Below are positions 24,019 through 31,733 of a stretch of DNA of 33,865 bases, in pieces. How positions within the stretch are numbered: position 1 is the stretch's first letter; the number at the start of each line of letters is the position of its first letter. A program made the position numbers and the translations under genes. This DNA comes from Gemmatimonadota bacterium (lineage in GTDB: Bacteria > Gemmatimonadota > Gemmatimonadetes > Gemmatimonadales > GWC2-71-9), in the NCBI GenBank assembly GCA_003221075.1, contig QHUF01000279.1:1-33865 (forward strand). The letters run 5' to 3'. The notes under the pieces were generated by a model that worked only from the letters and a program-made list of their open reading frames with translations, had not been told where the DNA came from and did not search any database.

Positions 24019-25334
24019 TCGATCTCGCCACTCAGTCGCAGTCGCAACGCGTCTTCGAGCTCGAGGCGCAGTACCTCGCGCCCGGAACGCAGAGCGTCGC
24101 GCTCTTCAGCAAACTTTGCATGGATCGCGGCGAGGGGGCCGTGCTGTGGGACGTGGACGGCAACCGCTACGTCGATCTGCTCGCCGGCGTCGGTGTCGCG
24201 AGCCTTGGCTACGCCCATCCACGCTATGTCGCCGAAATGACGAAGCAGCTCGAGCGGGTGCACGTGGGGAGCTTCACGTCGGAGCATCGTGCCGCGCTGG
24301 TCAAACTGATCGCGGGGCTCGCGCCCGGCGACTTGAACCGGACACAGCTCTACTCGAGCGGCGCCGAAGCGGTCGAAGCCGCATTGCGCCTGGCCCGCGC
24401 TGCCACGGGGCGCCATGAAGTCATGGGATTCTGGGGCGGGTTCCACGGCAAGACGGGCGGGGTGTTGCCGCTGTTGTCGGGCAGCTTCAAGCACGGCCTC
24501 GGCCCCCTGGCCCCGGGCATGTACTCGAGCCCGTACGCGTCGTGCGAGCGCTGTCCTTTCGGGAAGACGTTCCCCGAATGCGACTGGCACTGCGTCGACT
24601 TTCTGCGCTCGAAGATCGCGCTCGAGACGACGAACGACATCGCCGCGATCATCGTCGAGCCGGTGCAGGGCACCGCGGGCAACATCATCCCGCCGCCCGG
24701 CTACCTGCACGAGCTGCGGGCGCTCGCGACCGAGATCGGTGCGCTGCTCATCTGCGATGAGATGATCACCGGCTTCGGGCGCACCGGGAAAATGTTCGCG
24801 GTCGAGCACGACAACGTCGTGCCGGACGTGCTGCTCGTGGGCAAAGGCTTCGGCGGCGGATTCCCCGTCAGCGGCATCGTGATTCGCGAACCGATCGCGT
24901 TCTCCAAACCATGGGCCAATCCGAGCGGCAGCTCGTCGAGTTACGGCGGCAATCCGCTGGCGGCGGCCGCGGCCCACGTCACGATTCAGACGATCGTCGA
25001 CGAGGAACTCGTCGACCACAGCCGCCGGCTCGGGGCCGTGATGCTCGCGGAGATGCAGCGCTGGGAAGATGAGGTCCCGATCGTCAGCGACGTGCGCGGC
25101 CGCGGGCTCATGCTCGGCATGGATCTCGTCGTGCCCGGAACGCGCACGCTGCTCGATAAGAAGATCACCCGCTGGATCTTCGACACGCTGCTCGCGCGCG
25201 GCGTGATCGCGATGATCTACAACCCCGAAGTGCGGATCAATCCGCCGCTCGTCATCACCGAAGAGCAGGCGATGGAAGCCCTCGCCACGATGAAAGCGGT
25301 GCTCGAAGAGGCCGGCGCGCGTGTACGCCGGTAA
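24015..25334 (+). CDS. class III PLP-dependent aminotransferase
   Basis: 439 residues, ATGA overlap with the ATP-grasp gene. Class III features: YVDLLAGVGVASLGYAHPR, the SSGAEAVEAALRLAR cofactor-phosphate loop, IVEPVQGTAG, Asp248 in ICDEMITGFGRTGK, and the PLP lysine Lys277 in VGKGFGGGFP. A cysteine-rich stretch CERCPFGKTFPECDWHC (about 176-192) is shared with the GABA-aminotransferase side of the family. It transfers an amino group to a ketone or aldehyde. The dehydrogenase two genes downstream could supply the oxo substrate. The real substrate is unknown; GABA or ornithine aminotransfer remain possible. Confidence 0.92.
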   Translation: MIDLATQSQSQRVFELEAQYLAPGTQSVALFSKLCMDRGEGAVLWDVDGNRYVDLLAGVGVASLGYAHPRYVAEMTKQLERVHVGSFTSEHRAALVKLIAGLAPGDLNRTQLYSSGAEAVEAALRLARAATGRHEVMGFWGGFHGKTGGVLPLLSGSFKHGLGPLAPGMYSSPYASCERCPFGKTFPECDWHCVDFLRSKIALETTNDIAAIIVEPVQGTAGNIIPPPGYLHELRALATEIGALLICDEMITGFGRTGKMFAVEHDNVVPDVLLVGKGFGGGFPVSGIVIREPIAFSKPWANPSGSSSSYGGNPLAAAAAHVTIQTIVDEELVDHSRRLGAVMLAEMQRWEDEVPIVSDVRGRGLMLGMDLVVPGTRTLLDKKITRWIFDTLLARGVIAMIYNPEVRINPPLVITEEQAMEALATMKAVLEEAGARVRR

Positions 25335-26169
25335 AGGACCCGTCGTCGAGGAATGGGCCGACCGGCGGTTCTTTCGGCCGGCGGGCTGGCGCATCGCCAC
25401 CACGCTCGCACCGACACGCATATCGCCCGATGCGGTGACGCTGGCGAGCCTCGTGCTCGGCGTCATCGCCGGACATCTGTTCTGGTACGCGAATCCGTGG
25501 ATCAATGCCGCCGGCGTCGTGCTGTTCATCTGGTCGGACGTCCTGGACAGCGCCGACGGACAGCTCGCGCGCCTGCGGGGGACGTCCACGCGGATGGGCC
25601 GGATCCTGGACGGCCTGGCCGATAGCGCGCGTTTTCTGAGTCTGTACGCGCATCTGGGTGCGCGACTGTATGTGTCCGGCTGGGGTTGGGGCGGCGTGGT
25701 GCTGGCGCTGGCCGCCTTGTTCTCGCACACCTACCAGGCCGCCGCCGCCGACTTCATTCGTCAGGCGTACCTGTACTTCGCCGTGGGGAAGGGCAGCGAG
25801 CTGGATGTCGGCAGTGAGCCGGCGGCGAGACAGGGCTCGTTCTGGGAACGTGTCGCGGGGTGGCTCTACGGTGACTACGTCCGCCGCCAGGCCTGGTTGT
25901 TTCCGCGGACGACAGCGCTCGCGCGCTTCCTCGCCGGCCGCGACGTGCCGCCGTCGATCTCGCGCGCGTGGGCGAATCGCCAGCGCTGGGTCGTGGCTGG
26001 GTGCGCCTGGATCGCCCAGAACATCCGTTTCCTGCTCCTCGCGCTGACGGTGGTTCCCGGCTCGCCCGCCGTCTACTGCTGGATCGTGGTCGGCCCACTG
26101 AATGCGGTACTCGTCTTCCTTATACTCGCGCACGAGCGCGAGCCGAAGCTATGTATCGCGGCGTATTGA
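25321..26169 (+). CDS. CDP-alcohol phosphatidyltransferase, canonical active site
   Basis: 282 residues, GTG start 14 nt inside the aminotransferase gene. The full CDP-alcohol phosphotransferase motif is present with exact spacing: DSADGQLAR, Gly93, Asp97, Asp101 (Asp76 and Asp79 first). Helices surround it (about 36-71 and 100-150, and two near the C-terminus). Longer than PgsA-type enzymes by about 80 residues, with an extra soluble stretch at about 165-215. These integral membrane enzymes transfer a phospho-group from a CDP-alcohol onto an alcohol. With the nucleotidyltransferase three genes upstream it probably makes a phospholipid or lipid precursor. The head group is unknown. Confidence 0.9.
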   Translation: MYAGKGPVVEEWADRRFFRPAGWRIATTLAPTRISPDAVTLASLVLGVIAGHLFWYANPWINAAGVVLFIWSDVLDSADGQLARLRGTSTRMGRILDGLADSARFLSLYAHLGARLYVSGWGWGGVVLALAALFSHTYQAAAADFIRQAYLYFAVGKGSELDVGSEPAARQGSFWERVAGWLYGDYVRRQAWLFPRTTALARFLAGRDVPPSISRAWANRQRWVVAGCAWIAQNIRFLLLALTVVPGSPAVYCWIVVGPLNAVLVFLILAHEREPKLCIAAY

Positions 26170-27134
26170 TGGGGCTGGGCGGGATCGCGAAATCCGGCCA
26201 CCTGCCCGCGTTTCTCCACGACGCCGAGGTGTCGAGCCGCCTGCGCATCGTGGCCATCGTGGACGAAGCGGCAAGCGCACCGGCGTCATTCCACGGCATT
26301 CCTCTGTTATCCCGACCCGAGCAGCTCGCCGATCTGGACGAGGGGCCGCTCGACTTCGTCGACATCTGCACGCCGACCTCGTCTCACCTCGCCCTGTCGC
26401 TGTGGGGGCTGTCGCAGGGCTATCACGTGTTGTGCGAGAAGCCGGTCGCCGTGAACCGTGCCGAGGCAGCGACGCTCGCGGCCGCGGCGCTCGACGCGCG
26501 CCGGGTGGTGATGCCCTGCCATCAATACCGCTTCAATCCCGTGTGGCGGCGGTTGAAACAGTGGCTCGACGACGGCGTGATCGGCCGCTGGTATCTCGCG
26601 GAGTTCCGCGTCTACCGTCTGGCGGCCGATCCGGGCGCTGGACACAGCCCCGTTCCGTGGCGGGGCCGGCGTGCTGACGGCCGGGGCGGCGTGCTGCTCG
26701 ATCACGGTACGCATCTGGTCTACGAGCTGCTCGACGTCGCGGGACCGCCGCAGTCGGTGCGCGCCTGGACGGGTCGTCTGCGGCACGGCGGGTACGACGT
26801 CGAGGACACCGCGCAGCTCCTGTTTTCCTATCCCGATCGTATGGCGACGATGTTTCTCACGTGGGCCGCGCGGCGCCGCGAAACGGAGATCCGTTTCACC
26901 GGTGAGCGCGGCAGCATCACGTGGAGCGGCGGGATTCTGACGCTCGAGCGCGACGGCGAGATCGAGTCGTTCGATCACACCGGCGACCTCGACAAGGCGT
27001 CGTATGCGAAGTGGTTCGCGGGGCTGTTCCACGATTTCGCGGCCACGCTCGATTCCGGTGACAGCGCGCGGCCGATGGCCGACATCGCGCAGGTCGCGGC
27101 GGTGCTCGAGGCTTCCTACGCGTCGGTCGCATGA
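26151..27134 (+). CDS. Gfo/Idh/MocA family oxidoreductase
   Basis: 327 residues from the ATG at 26151, 19 nt inside the preceding gene; the open frame extends to 25968 but only within that gene. Rossmann start GVLMGLGGIAKSGHLPAF, then DICTPTSSHLALSLWGL, the family's EKPVAVN with catalytic Lys97, and LDHGTHLVYELLD (about 185-197), the second family motif. The C-terminal alpha/beta domain includes RFTGERGSITWSGG. Members oxidise or reduce sugars, inositols and aminosugars with NAD(P). In this cluster it may make the keto substrate of the aminotransferase; that is inference. Confidence 0.92.
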   Translation: MYRGVLMGLGGIAKSGHLPAFLHDAEVSSRLRIVAIVDEAASAPASFHGIPLLSRPEQLADLDEGPLDFVDICTPTSSHLALSLWGLSQGYHVLCEKPVAVNRAEAATLAAAALDARRVVMPCHQYRFNPVWRRLKQWLDDGVIGRWYLAEFRVYRLAADPGAGHSPVPWRGRRADGRGGVLLDHGTHLVYELLDVAGPPQSVRAWTGRLRHGGYDVEDTAQLLFSYPDRMATMFLTWAARRRETEIRFTGERGSITWSGGILTLERDGEIESFDHTGDLDKASYAKWFAGLFHDFAATLDSGDSARPMADIAQVAAVLEASYASVA

Positions 27135-28144
27135 GCAGGCCGCTGCAGCTCGCGCTCTTCCTGCTGGGCGCCACGATCTTCGGCTATCTCGTCGCCCAAA
27201 TCGGCGTCGCCCAGCTCGTGTCCGATGCGGAACGCACCGGCTTCATGTTCGTGCCGATCGTGCTGCTCTATGCGCTGGTCTACGCCTGCAGCGCGCGTGC
27301 CTGGCAGCTGACCATGGGAGATTCCGAGCGCCCGTCGTTCTGGCGCACCTACGCGGTGACGATCTCCGCGGGCGCGCTGAACTTTCTGACGCCTGTCGTT
27401 AACGCCGGCGGTGAGCCGCTCCGCGTCGCTGCCTTGGCGCCGTGGCTGGGGAAACGGCGCGCCGCCGGCTCCGTCATTCTGCACCGCATGCTGCATTCGT
27501 TCACGTACGTGTTGGTCTGGTTCACCGCCATCGTACTGGCGCTTGCGCTGCTGCCGCGCGAGACCCCGAACGTAGTCCGGGTCATCCTGGGAGTGATGGG
27601 TCTGCTGCTCCTGGGCGTCATCGCGCTGTTCATGTCGGCGCACCGGAGCGGTGCGCTCGAGCGGGTCTTGAACTGGATGAGTCGAGTCCCCCTGGTGCGC
27701 CGCCTCGCCGTGCTGCTCGAGCGGAAGCGCGCGCTGCTGATCGAGCTGGACCGGCAGATTACGGAATTCTATCACCGCCAACCGGGACGCTTCGCAAAAG
27801 CGATCCTGCTCGAGTATCTGAGCCGCTGCATCTTCATGCTCGAGCTGGTCCTCATCGTCGCCAGTCTCGGGTTCCGGATCGGCTACCTCCGCGCATTCTC
27901 GATCGGCGGGCTCGAAGCGCTCGCGGGCAACGTCCTGTTTGTCGTGCCGTTTGAAATCGGCGCGCGGGAAGGGGCGTACTACGCGCTCTTCAATCTCTTC
28001 GGGCTCGACCCGCAGCTCGGCCTCTACACGTCGATCGTGGGTCGCGTCCGCGACTTCGCGTGGATCGGCGCCGGGGTGCTGCTGATCTGGACGACTCCTG
28101 TTGCGTCTGCTGCGTCTGCTGCGTCTGCTGCGCCTGAAATATGA
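27131..28144 (+). CDS. lysylphosphatidylglycerol synthase TM/flippase-like membrane protein (UPF0104)
   Basis: 337 residues, ATGA overlap. The protein has about eight hydrophobic helices and the family's SAGALNFLTPVVNAGGEPLRVAAL and VLFVVPFEIGAREGAYYALF blocks, matching the MprF-type flippase domain. No cytosolic aminoacyl-transferase domain is attached. Proteins of this sort are thought to move lipids or lipid-linked glycans across the inner membrane. Its position among lipid-synthesis genes fits export of the cluster's product. The last residues (VASAASAASAAPEI) come from a 9-bp DNA repeat. Confidence 0.88.
   Translation: MSRPLQLALFLLGATIFGYLVAQIGVAQLVSDAERTGFMFVPIVLLYALVYACSARAWQLTMGDSERPSFWRTYAVTISAGALNFLTPVVNAGGEPLRVAALAPWLGKRRAAGSVILHRMLHSFTYVLVWFTAIVLALALLPRETPNVVRVILGVMGLLLLGVIALFMSAHRSGALERVLNWMSRVPLVRRLAVLLERKRALLIELDRQITEFYHRQPGRFAKAILLEYLSRCIFMLELVLIVASLGFRIGYLRAFSIGGLEALAGNVLFVVPFEIGAREGAYYALFNLFGLDPQLGLYTSIVGRVRDFAWIGAGVLLIWTTPVASAASAASAAPEI
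28102..28131 (+). repeat. 9-bp tandem repeat at the 3' end of the flippase-like gene
   Basis: TGCGTCTGC occurs three times in a row from 28102, with a fourth partial unit (TGCGCC). It encodes the Ala-Ser-Ala tail. Its unit resembles the GCTGCTGCGTCTG stretch in repeat copy 2, which may be coincidence. Perfect units suggest recent slippage. Confidence 0.7.
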
Positions 28145-28578
28145 CAATTGTCACGCACGCGCTCGCAACGACACTTGGTGTGAGAGTGTTGAAGCTCACG
28201 GGAAGTGACGCGCTGCTCGCCTACATCTTCGGCGTCGGAGTGGACATCGATCATGCCATCAAGGCTCCCTTCTATCTGCGAACGGTAGGCCGTCGGAGGC
28301 AGTTGGGTTATTATTGGCGAACGTCACTCCAGGAGCCTGTCGCACTGCTGTGGATCCTGCCGCTGTGCCTCTTCCTGGGCACATGGGTGCCGGCGCTCTT
28401 TTTTCTCATTCACCTCGCGATGGATTACAGCGTCGGCTACGAGAAAATGCCGTGGTATCCGTATTCGCCGCTCGTGACGCAGGGGTTTCTGGTGGGAGTT
28501 TCCGACAAGACGAAGGAAGCCATCCTCATCGTGGTTCTGCTATGTACGAATTTGCTCCTGTTCTTGGCTCCACTGTAG
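28141..28578 (+). CDS. YdjM/DUF457-like membrane protein with His/Asp motif
   Basis: 145 residues, ATGA overlap with the preceding gene. Residues THALATT at the start, FGVGVDIDHAIKAP (about 30-43) and FLIHLAMDYSVGY (about 88-100) supply the His and Asp residues seen in YdjM-like proteins, which are predicted metal-dependent membrane hydrolases. There are about four hydrophobic helices. Such proteins have been proposed to act on phospholipids or related substrates but are poorly studied. The next gene starts 37 nt before its end. Family match is moderate. Confidence 0.65.
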   Translation: MTIVTHALATTLGVRVLKLTGSDALLAYIFGVGVDIDHAIKAPFYLRTVGRRRQLGYYWRTSLQEPVALLWILPLCLFLGTWVPALFFLIHLAMDYSVGYEKMPWYPYSPLVTQGFLVGVSDKTKEAILIVVLLCTNLLLFLAPL

Positions 28579-29147
28579 ACCGCGGCATTCGCCCCGTGCT
28601 GCGGTTCGTGCACGTCACCCTCGGGCTTTCTCCCGATCAGGTGACTTGGGCGGCGTTTTGGGTGAGCGCGGCCGCGGCGGCCGTGTTCGCGACTGGCCGT
28701 GTAATCCCGGCGCTCGTCCTCATGGGGGTCGGACAAATCCTCGACGCGCTCGCCGGCGGCATCGCGCGCGAGTTTGGCCTCGTGTCCGCGGCGGGCCACC
28801 GGCTCGACACGCGGCTCGATCGCGCGTCCGAGATTGCCATTTTCCTGGGTTGCGCGGTCGGCGGGCTCGTCTCGTTTCGACTGGCAGCGCTTGCATCGGT
28901 CGCCGTGCTGCTGCTCACGACGATCGTGGATCGCTCCAGGCTCGATCCGGGCATGAAGCGGTTCGCGCTGTACTTCGGGATCTGGCTGCCGTACCCGCTC
29001 ATCTTCACGATCGTCTTCGTCGTGAATTTGGCGGCGTACGTCGTCGGCCTGCTCATCATCGACTGCCGCTTTCAGCGCGACATGGATGCGCTCGGCGGCG
29101 ACCTGAACACCGTTGCGTCGCGGGCCGCCCGCCTCGGGACGCCCTAG
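28542..29147 (+). CDS. CDP-alcohol phosphatidyltransferase homologue with a degenerate active site
   Basis: 201 residues from the ATG at 28542. The frame is open further upstream but only inside the previous gene. It has the membrane-helix pattern and size of the family. The motif is DALAGGIAR at 68-76 with Gly85, Asp89 and Asp93; the spacing is exact but the second Asp, a metal ligand, is Ala71 (codon GCC at 28752). One metal site should be weakened or lost. It could be a regulatory or structural partner of the intact enzyme at 25321, or use another ligand. Both genes are in the same overlapped cluster. Confidence 0.82.
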   Translation: MYEFAPVLGSTVDRGIRPVLRFVHVTLGLSPDQVTWAAFWVSAAAAAVFATGRVIPALVLMGVGQILDALAGGIAREFGLVSAAGHRLDTRLDRASEIAIFLGCAVGGLVSFRLAALASVAVLLLTTIVDRSRLDPGMKRFALYFGIWLPYPLIFTIVFVVNLAAYVVGLLIIDCRFQRDMDALGGDLNTVASRAARLGTP

Positions 29148-29992
29148 TGCCGGCGCTGCAGCATCCGTACGTCGTCGTGGCACCGGCGGAGACGGTCCAC
29201 GTCGAGGCCTGGCCCGGCGCCGGCAAACCCGTCGCGGTCATCCCGGGACTGTTCGGCGGGTCGTTCACGTTTCGGAAGGTCATTCCGCTGCTCACGGCTC
29301 AGGGGTTTCGCCCCATCGTCATCGAACCGCTCGGCACCGGTTTTTCGAGCCGTCCGCTCAAGGCCGACTACTCCCTGGCCGCGCAGTCGCATCGCATCGC
29401 CGCCGTGCTCGATTCGCTGAACGCGGGCCCGGTGCTCGTGCTCGCGCATTCCCTCGGCGCGGCGATCGCGTTTCGGCTCGCGATCGACAGACCCGACCTC
29501 GTACGCGGCATCGTCTCGCTCGAGGGTGGACCGACCGAAGAGGCGACGACACCGACCTTCCGCAGCGCCATGCGCTACCTGCCGTGGGTGAAGCTGCTCG
29601 GCGGGATCAATCTCGTGCGGCGCAAGATTCGCGGAATGCTGCTCGAGTCTTCGGGCGACCGATCCTGGGTGACGGACGGCATCGTTTTGGGCTACACCCT
29701 CGGCGAGGCGCGCGATTTCGACGCGACACTCAGGACCTTCATGGCAATGTCGCGCGCCCGGGAGCCGGCGAAGCTCCTTCCACACCTCGGCGACATTGCG
29801 TGTCCCGTCACGCTCGTGGTTGGGACGGCGCACCACGACGGCGACGTGCCGCCGCAGGAAGTCGCGCTCATGAGTCACTCGATCGTCTCGTTCGAGGCGG
29901 ACAGCGAGCGCGGCGCGGGGCACTACCTGCAGGAAGAGCGGCCCGCGGCCGTGGCGTCGGCCGTCGCGCGGTTGTCCCAGCGGGCGCGATGA
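29147..29992 (+). CDS. alpha/beta-hydrolase
   Basis: 281 residues from a GTG overlapping the previous TAG (TAGTG). HG-type oxyanion region VIPGLFGGSFTFRKVIPLL, nucleophile elbow LAHSLGAAIAFRLA (first Gly of GxSxG is Ala), and catalytic His in GAGHYLQEERP near the end. TLVVGTAHHDGDVPPQEV gives the acid-bearing loop. No signal peptide is seen. It could be an esterase, acyl-transferase or lipase working on the cluster's lipid; specificity cannot be read. Confidence 0.88.
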   Translation: MPALQHPYVVVAPAETVHVEAWPGAGKPVAVIPGLFGGSFTFRKVIPLLTAQGFRPIVIEPLGTGFSSRPLKADYSLAAQSHRIAAVLDSLNAGPVLVLAHSLGAAIAFRLAIDRPDLVRGIVSLEGGPTEEATTPTFRSAMRYLPWVKLLGGINLVRRKIRGMLLESSGDRSWVTDGIVLGYTLGEARDFDATLRTFMAMSRAREPAKLLPHLGDIACPVTLVVGTAHHDGDVPPQEVALMSHSIVSFEADSERGAGHYLQEERPAAVASAVARLSQRAR

Positions 29993-31092
29993 GTCCGCTG
30001 CGAATCGCCTTGGTCGCGGAGGACTACTACCCGCAGTTGGGCGGGGTGCCCGAGCACGTGCACCACCTGGCGCGAGAGCTCGACAGCCTCGGTCATCATA
30101 CGACGATCGTGACGTCGAACATGAGGGAGCAGGGAGCGGAGGCACATGCCGACGTGCGCCGCATTGGGACGAGTCTGGTGATCTACGCGAACGGTGGGGT
30201 CGCGCGAATCACCGTCGGCTGGCGGTTGACGGCCCGGTTCGAGGAGCTGTTTCGCAAAGAGCGATTCGACATCGTGCATGTGCACGGTGGCTTGAATCCC
30301 ACGCTCGGCATCGTCGCGCCCCGTGCCGCCTGGCGTGCGGGCATTCCCGTCGTCGCCACGTTTCACACCTGGTTTCCCCGCTCGATCGGCCTTCGCCTCC
30401 TGCGCCGGCCGTTCCAGCGGATGCTCGACCGCCACGCCGCCGCGATCGCAGTCAGCCGTGCCGCACAAGAGGCGATGGCTCGCTATTTCACGGCGCCGTG
30501 GGAGATCATTCCGAACGGCGTGGACACGACGTTCTTCCGTCCCGGCCTCGAGCGACGCTCCCCCGGACCGAGGTTGCTGTGGCTCGGACGGATCGAGCCG
30601 CGCAATGATCTCGGGACCGTCCTCGCCGCGATGCCGCGGATCCTCGAGCGCCATCCCGAGGCGCATCTCATCGTCGTCGGCGACGGGCCATGGCGCTCGC
30701 GGATGGAGCGCGCCGCCCGCCGGCTCGGACCGTCCGTCGAGTTCGCGGGCTACGCGAATGGGGGCCGCCCCGGATTCTACCGCAGCTCCGACGTCTATCT
30801 GTGCCCCACCACGCGAGCATCGTTTGGCGTGACGCTGCTCGAAGCGATGGCGTGCGGCACGCCGCTCGTGGTCTCCGACATTCCGGCCTTCCGCGATCTC
30901 GCCGGCCAGGCGCACGCGGTATTCGTCCCGCCCGGTGATCCCGACGCGTGGGGTCGAGCCGTGTGCGCGCTGATCGACGATACGGAGCGGCGTGCGACGA
31001 TGGCGCGGGAAGGACGGCGCGTCGCCGAGCGGCATGCGTGGCCCCTCGTGGCGCAGCAGGTGCTCGCGGTGTACCGGCGGGTGACGGGATGA
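29989..31092 (+). CDS. GT4 family glycosyltransferase (PimA/PimB-like)
   Basis: 367 residues, ATGA overlap. GT-B fold: N-terminal EDYYPQLGGVPEHVHHLARELDSLGHHTTIVTS is the usual GT4 acceptor-side opening, VVATFHTWFPRS follows, IIPNGVDTTFFRP marks the domain linker, and ASFGVTLLEAMACGTPLVVSD binds the nucleotide sugar. In the EX7E motif the first Glu is Ala277 and the second is Glu285. It most resembles GT4 enzymes that mannosylate phosphatidylinositol, consistent with a lipid acceptor, but this is by pattern only. The deacetylase gene overlaps its stop. Confidence 0.9.
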   Translation: MSPLRIALVAEDYYPQLGGVPEHVHHLARELDSLGHHTTIVTSNMREQGAEAHADVRRIGTSLVIYANGGVARITVGWRLTARFEELFRKERFDIVHVHGGLNPTLGIVAPRAAWRAGIPVVATFHTWFPRSIGLRLLRRPFQRMLDRHAAAIAVSRAAQEAMARYFTAPWEIIPNGVDTTFFRPGLERRSPGPRLLWLGRIEPRNDLGTVLAAMPRILERHPEAHLIVVGDGPWRSRMERAARRLGPSVEFAGYANGGRPGFYRSSDVYLCPTTRASFGVTLLEAMACGTPLVVSDIPAFRDLAGQAHAVFVPPGDPDAWGRAVCALIDDTERRATMAREGRRVAERHAWPLVAQQVLAVYRRVTG

Positions 31093-31733
31093 TGGGGTTC
31101 GACCTGATCTTCGGGCCGTCGGTCGAGCGCGGCCCCAGGAATCGGCGGATCTACCTGACCTTCGACGACGGGCCGAACGAGCGGGCCACGCCGGCGATTC
31201 TCGAGACCCTCGCCGCAGCGCGCGTACCGGCGGCGTTCTTCATGGTTGGCGATCACGTGCGGAGGTTTCCGAGGACCGCACGGGACGTGGCGGGTGCTGG
31301 GCACCTGGTTGGTAATCACACCTATAATCACGTGAAGCTGCACTTCGCCGGTCCCAAAAAGATTCGAACACAGCTCAGAAAAACGCACGATGCGATCGAG
31401 TCGGTGATGGGGGTGACTCCACGGTCATTCCGGGCGCCGCACGGATTTCGGAGTCCATTTCTCATATCGATAATTGTGGATATGAGCTATACCGTGTTCG
31501 GCTGGACGTTTGGCGTGTTCGATACGGCCAAACCCGGCGTGGAGCAGATCCGGCGGCGCGTTCGCAAACGCTTGAGGCCAGGCGCGATTGTGCTATTGCA
31601 TGATGGCGACGGCTACGATCCTGAAGGGGACAGGATGCAGACGGCGAAGGCGCTACCAGGAATTATCGAGGATGCCCAGGCTGACGGTTACGGATTTGGA
31701 TCCCTGAGCGAACTGCTCGGCAATCACTCCTGA
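31089..31733 (+). CDS. polysaccharide deacetylase (NodB/CE4 homology)
   Basis: 214 residues. The ATG at 31089 overlaps the GT4 stop; a second ATG follows at 31092. All CE4 motifs are visible: TFDDGP (Asp26, Asp27), GNHTYNH (His77, His81), RAPHGFR (115-121) and LLHDGDG (His171). It removes an N-acetyl group from a sugar with a divalent metal. No signal peptide is seen, so it may act on a cytosolic-face lipid-linked aminosugar added by the GT4. The last gene of the 18-gene run; its last 71 bases overlap mutY on the other strand. Confidence 0.92.
   Translation: MMGFDLIFGPSVERGPRNRRIYLTFDDGPNERATPAILETLAAARVPAAFFMVGDHVRRFPRTARDVAGAGHLVGNHTYNHVKLHFAGPKKIRTQLRKTHDAIESVMGVTPRSFRAPHGFRSPFLISIIVDMSYTVFGWTFGVFDTAKPGVEQIRRRVRKRLRPGAIVLLHDGDGYDPEGDRMQTAKALPGIIEDAQADGYGFGSLSELLGNHS

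Noticed and set aside
28102..28140. Tandem repeats as a CRISPR array
   Set aside because: Units are 9 bp, contiguous and coding, with no spacers; no cas genes are present anywhere in the window.
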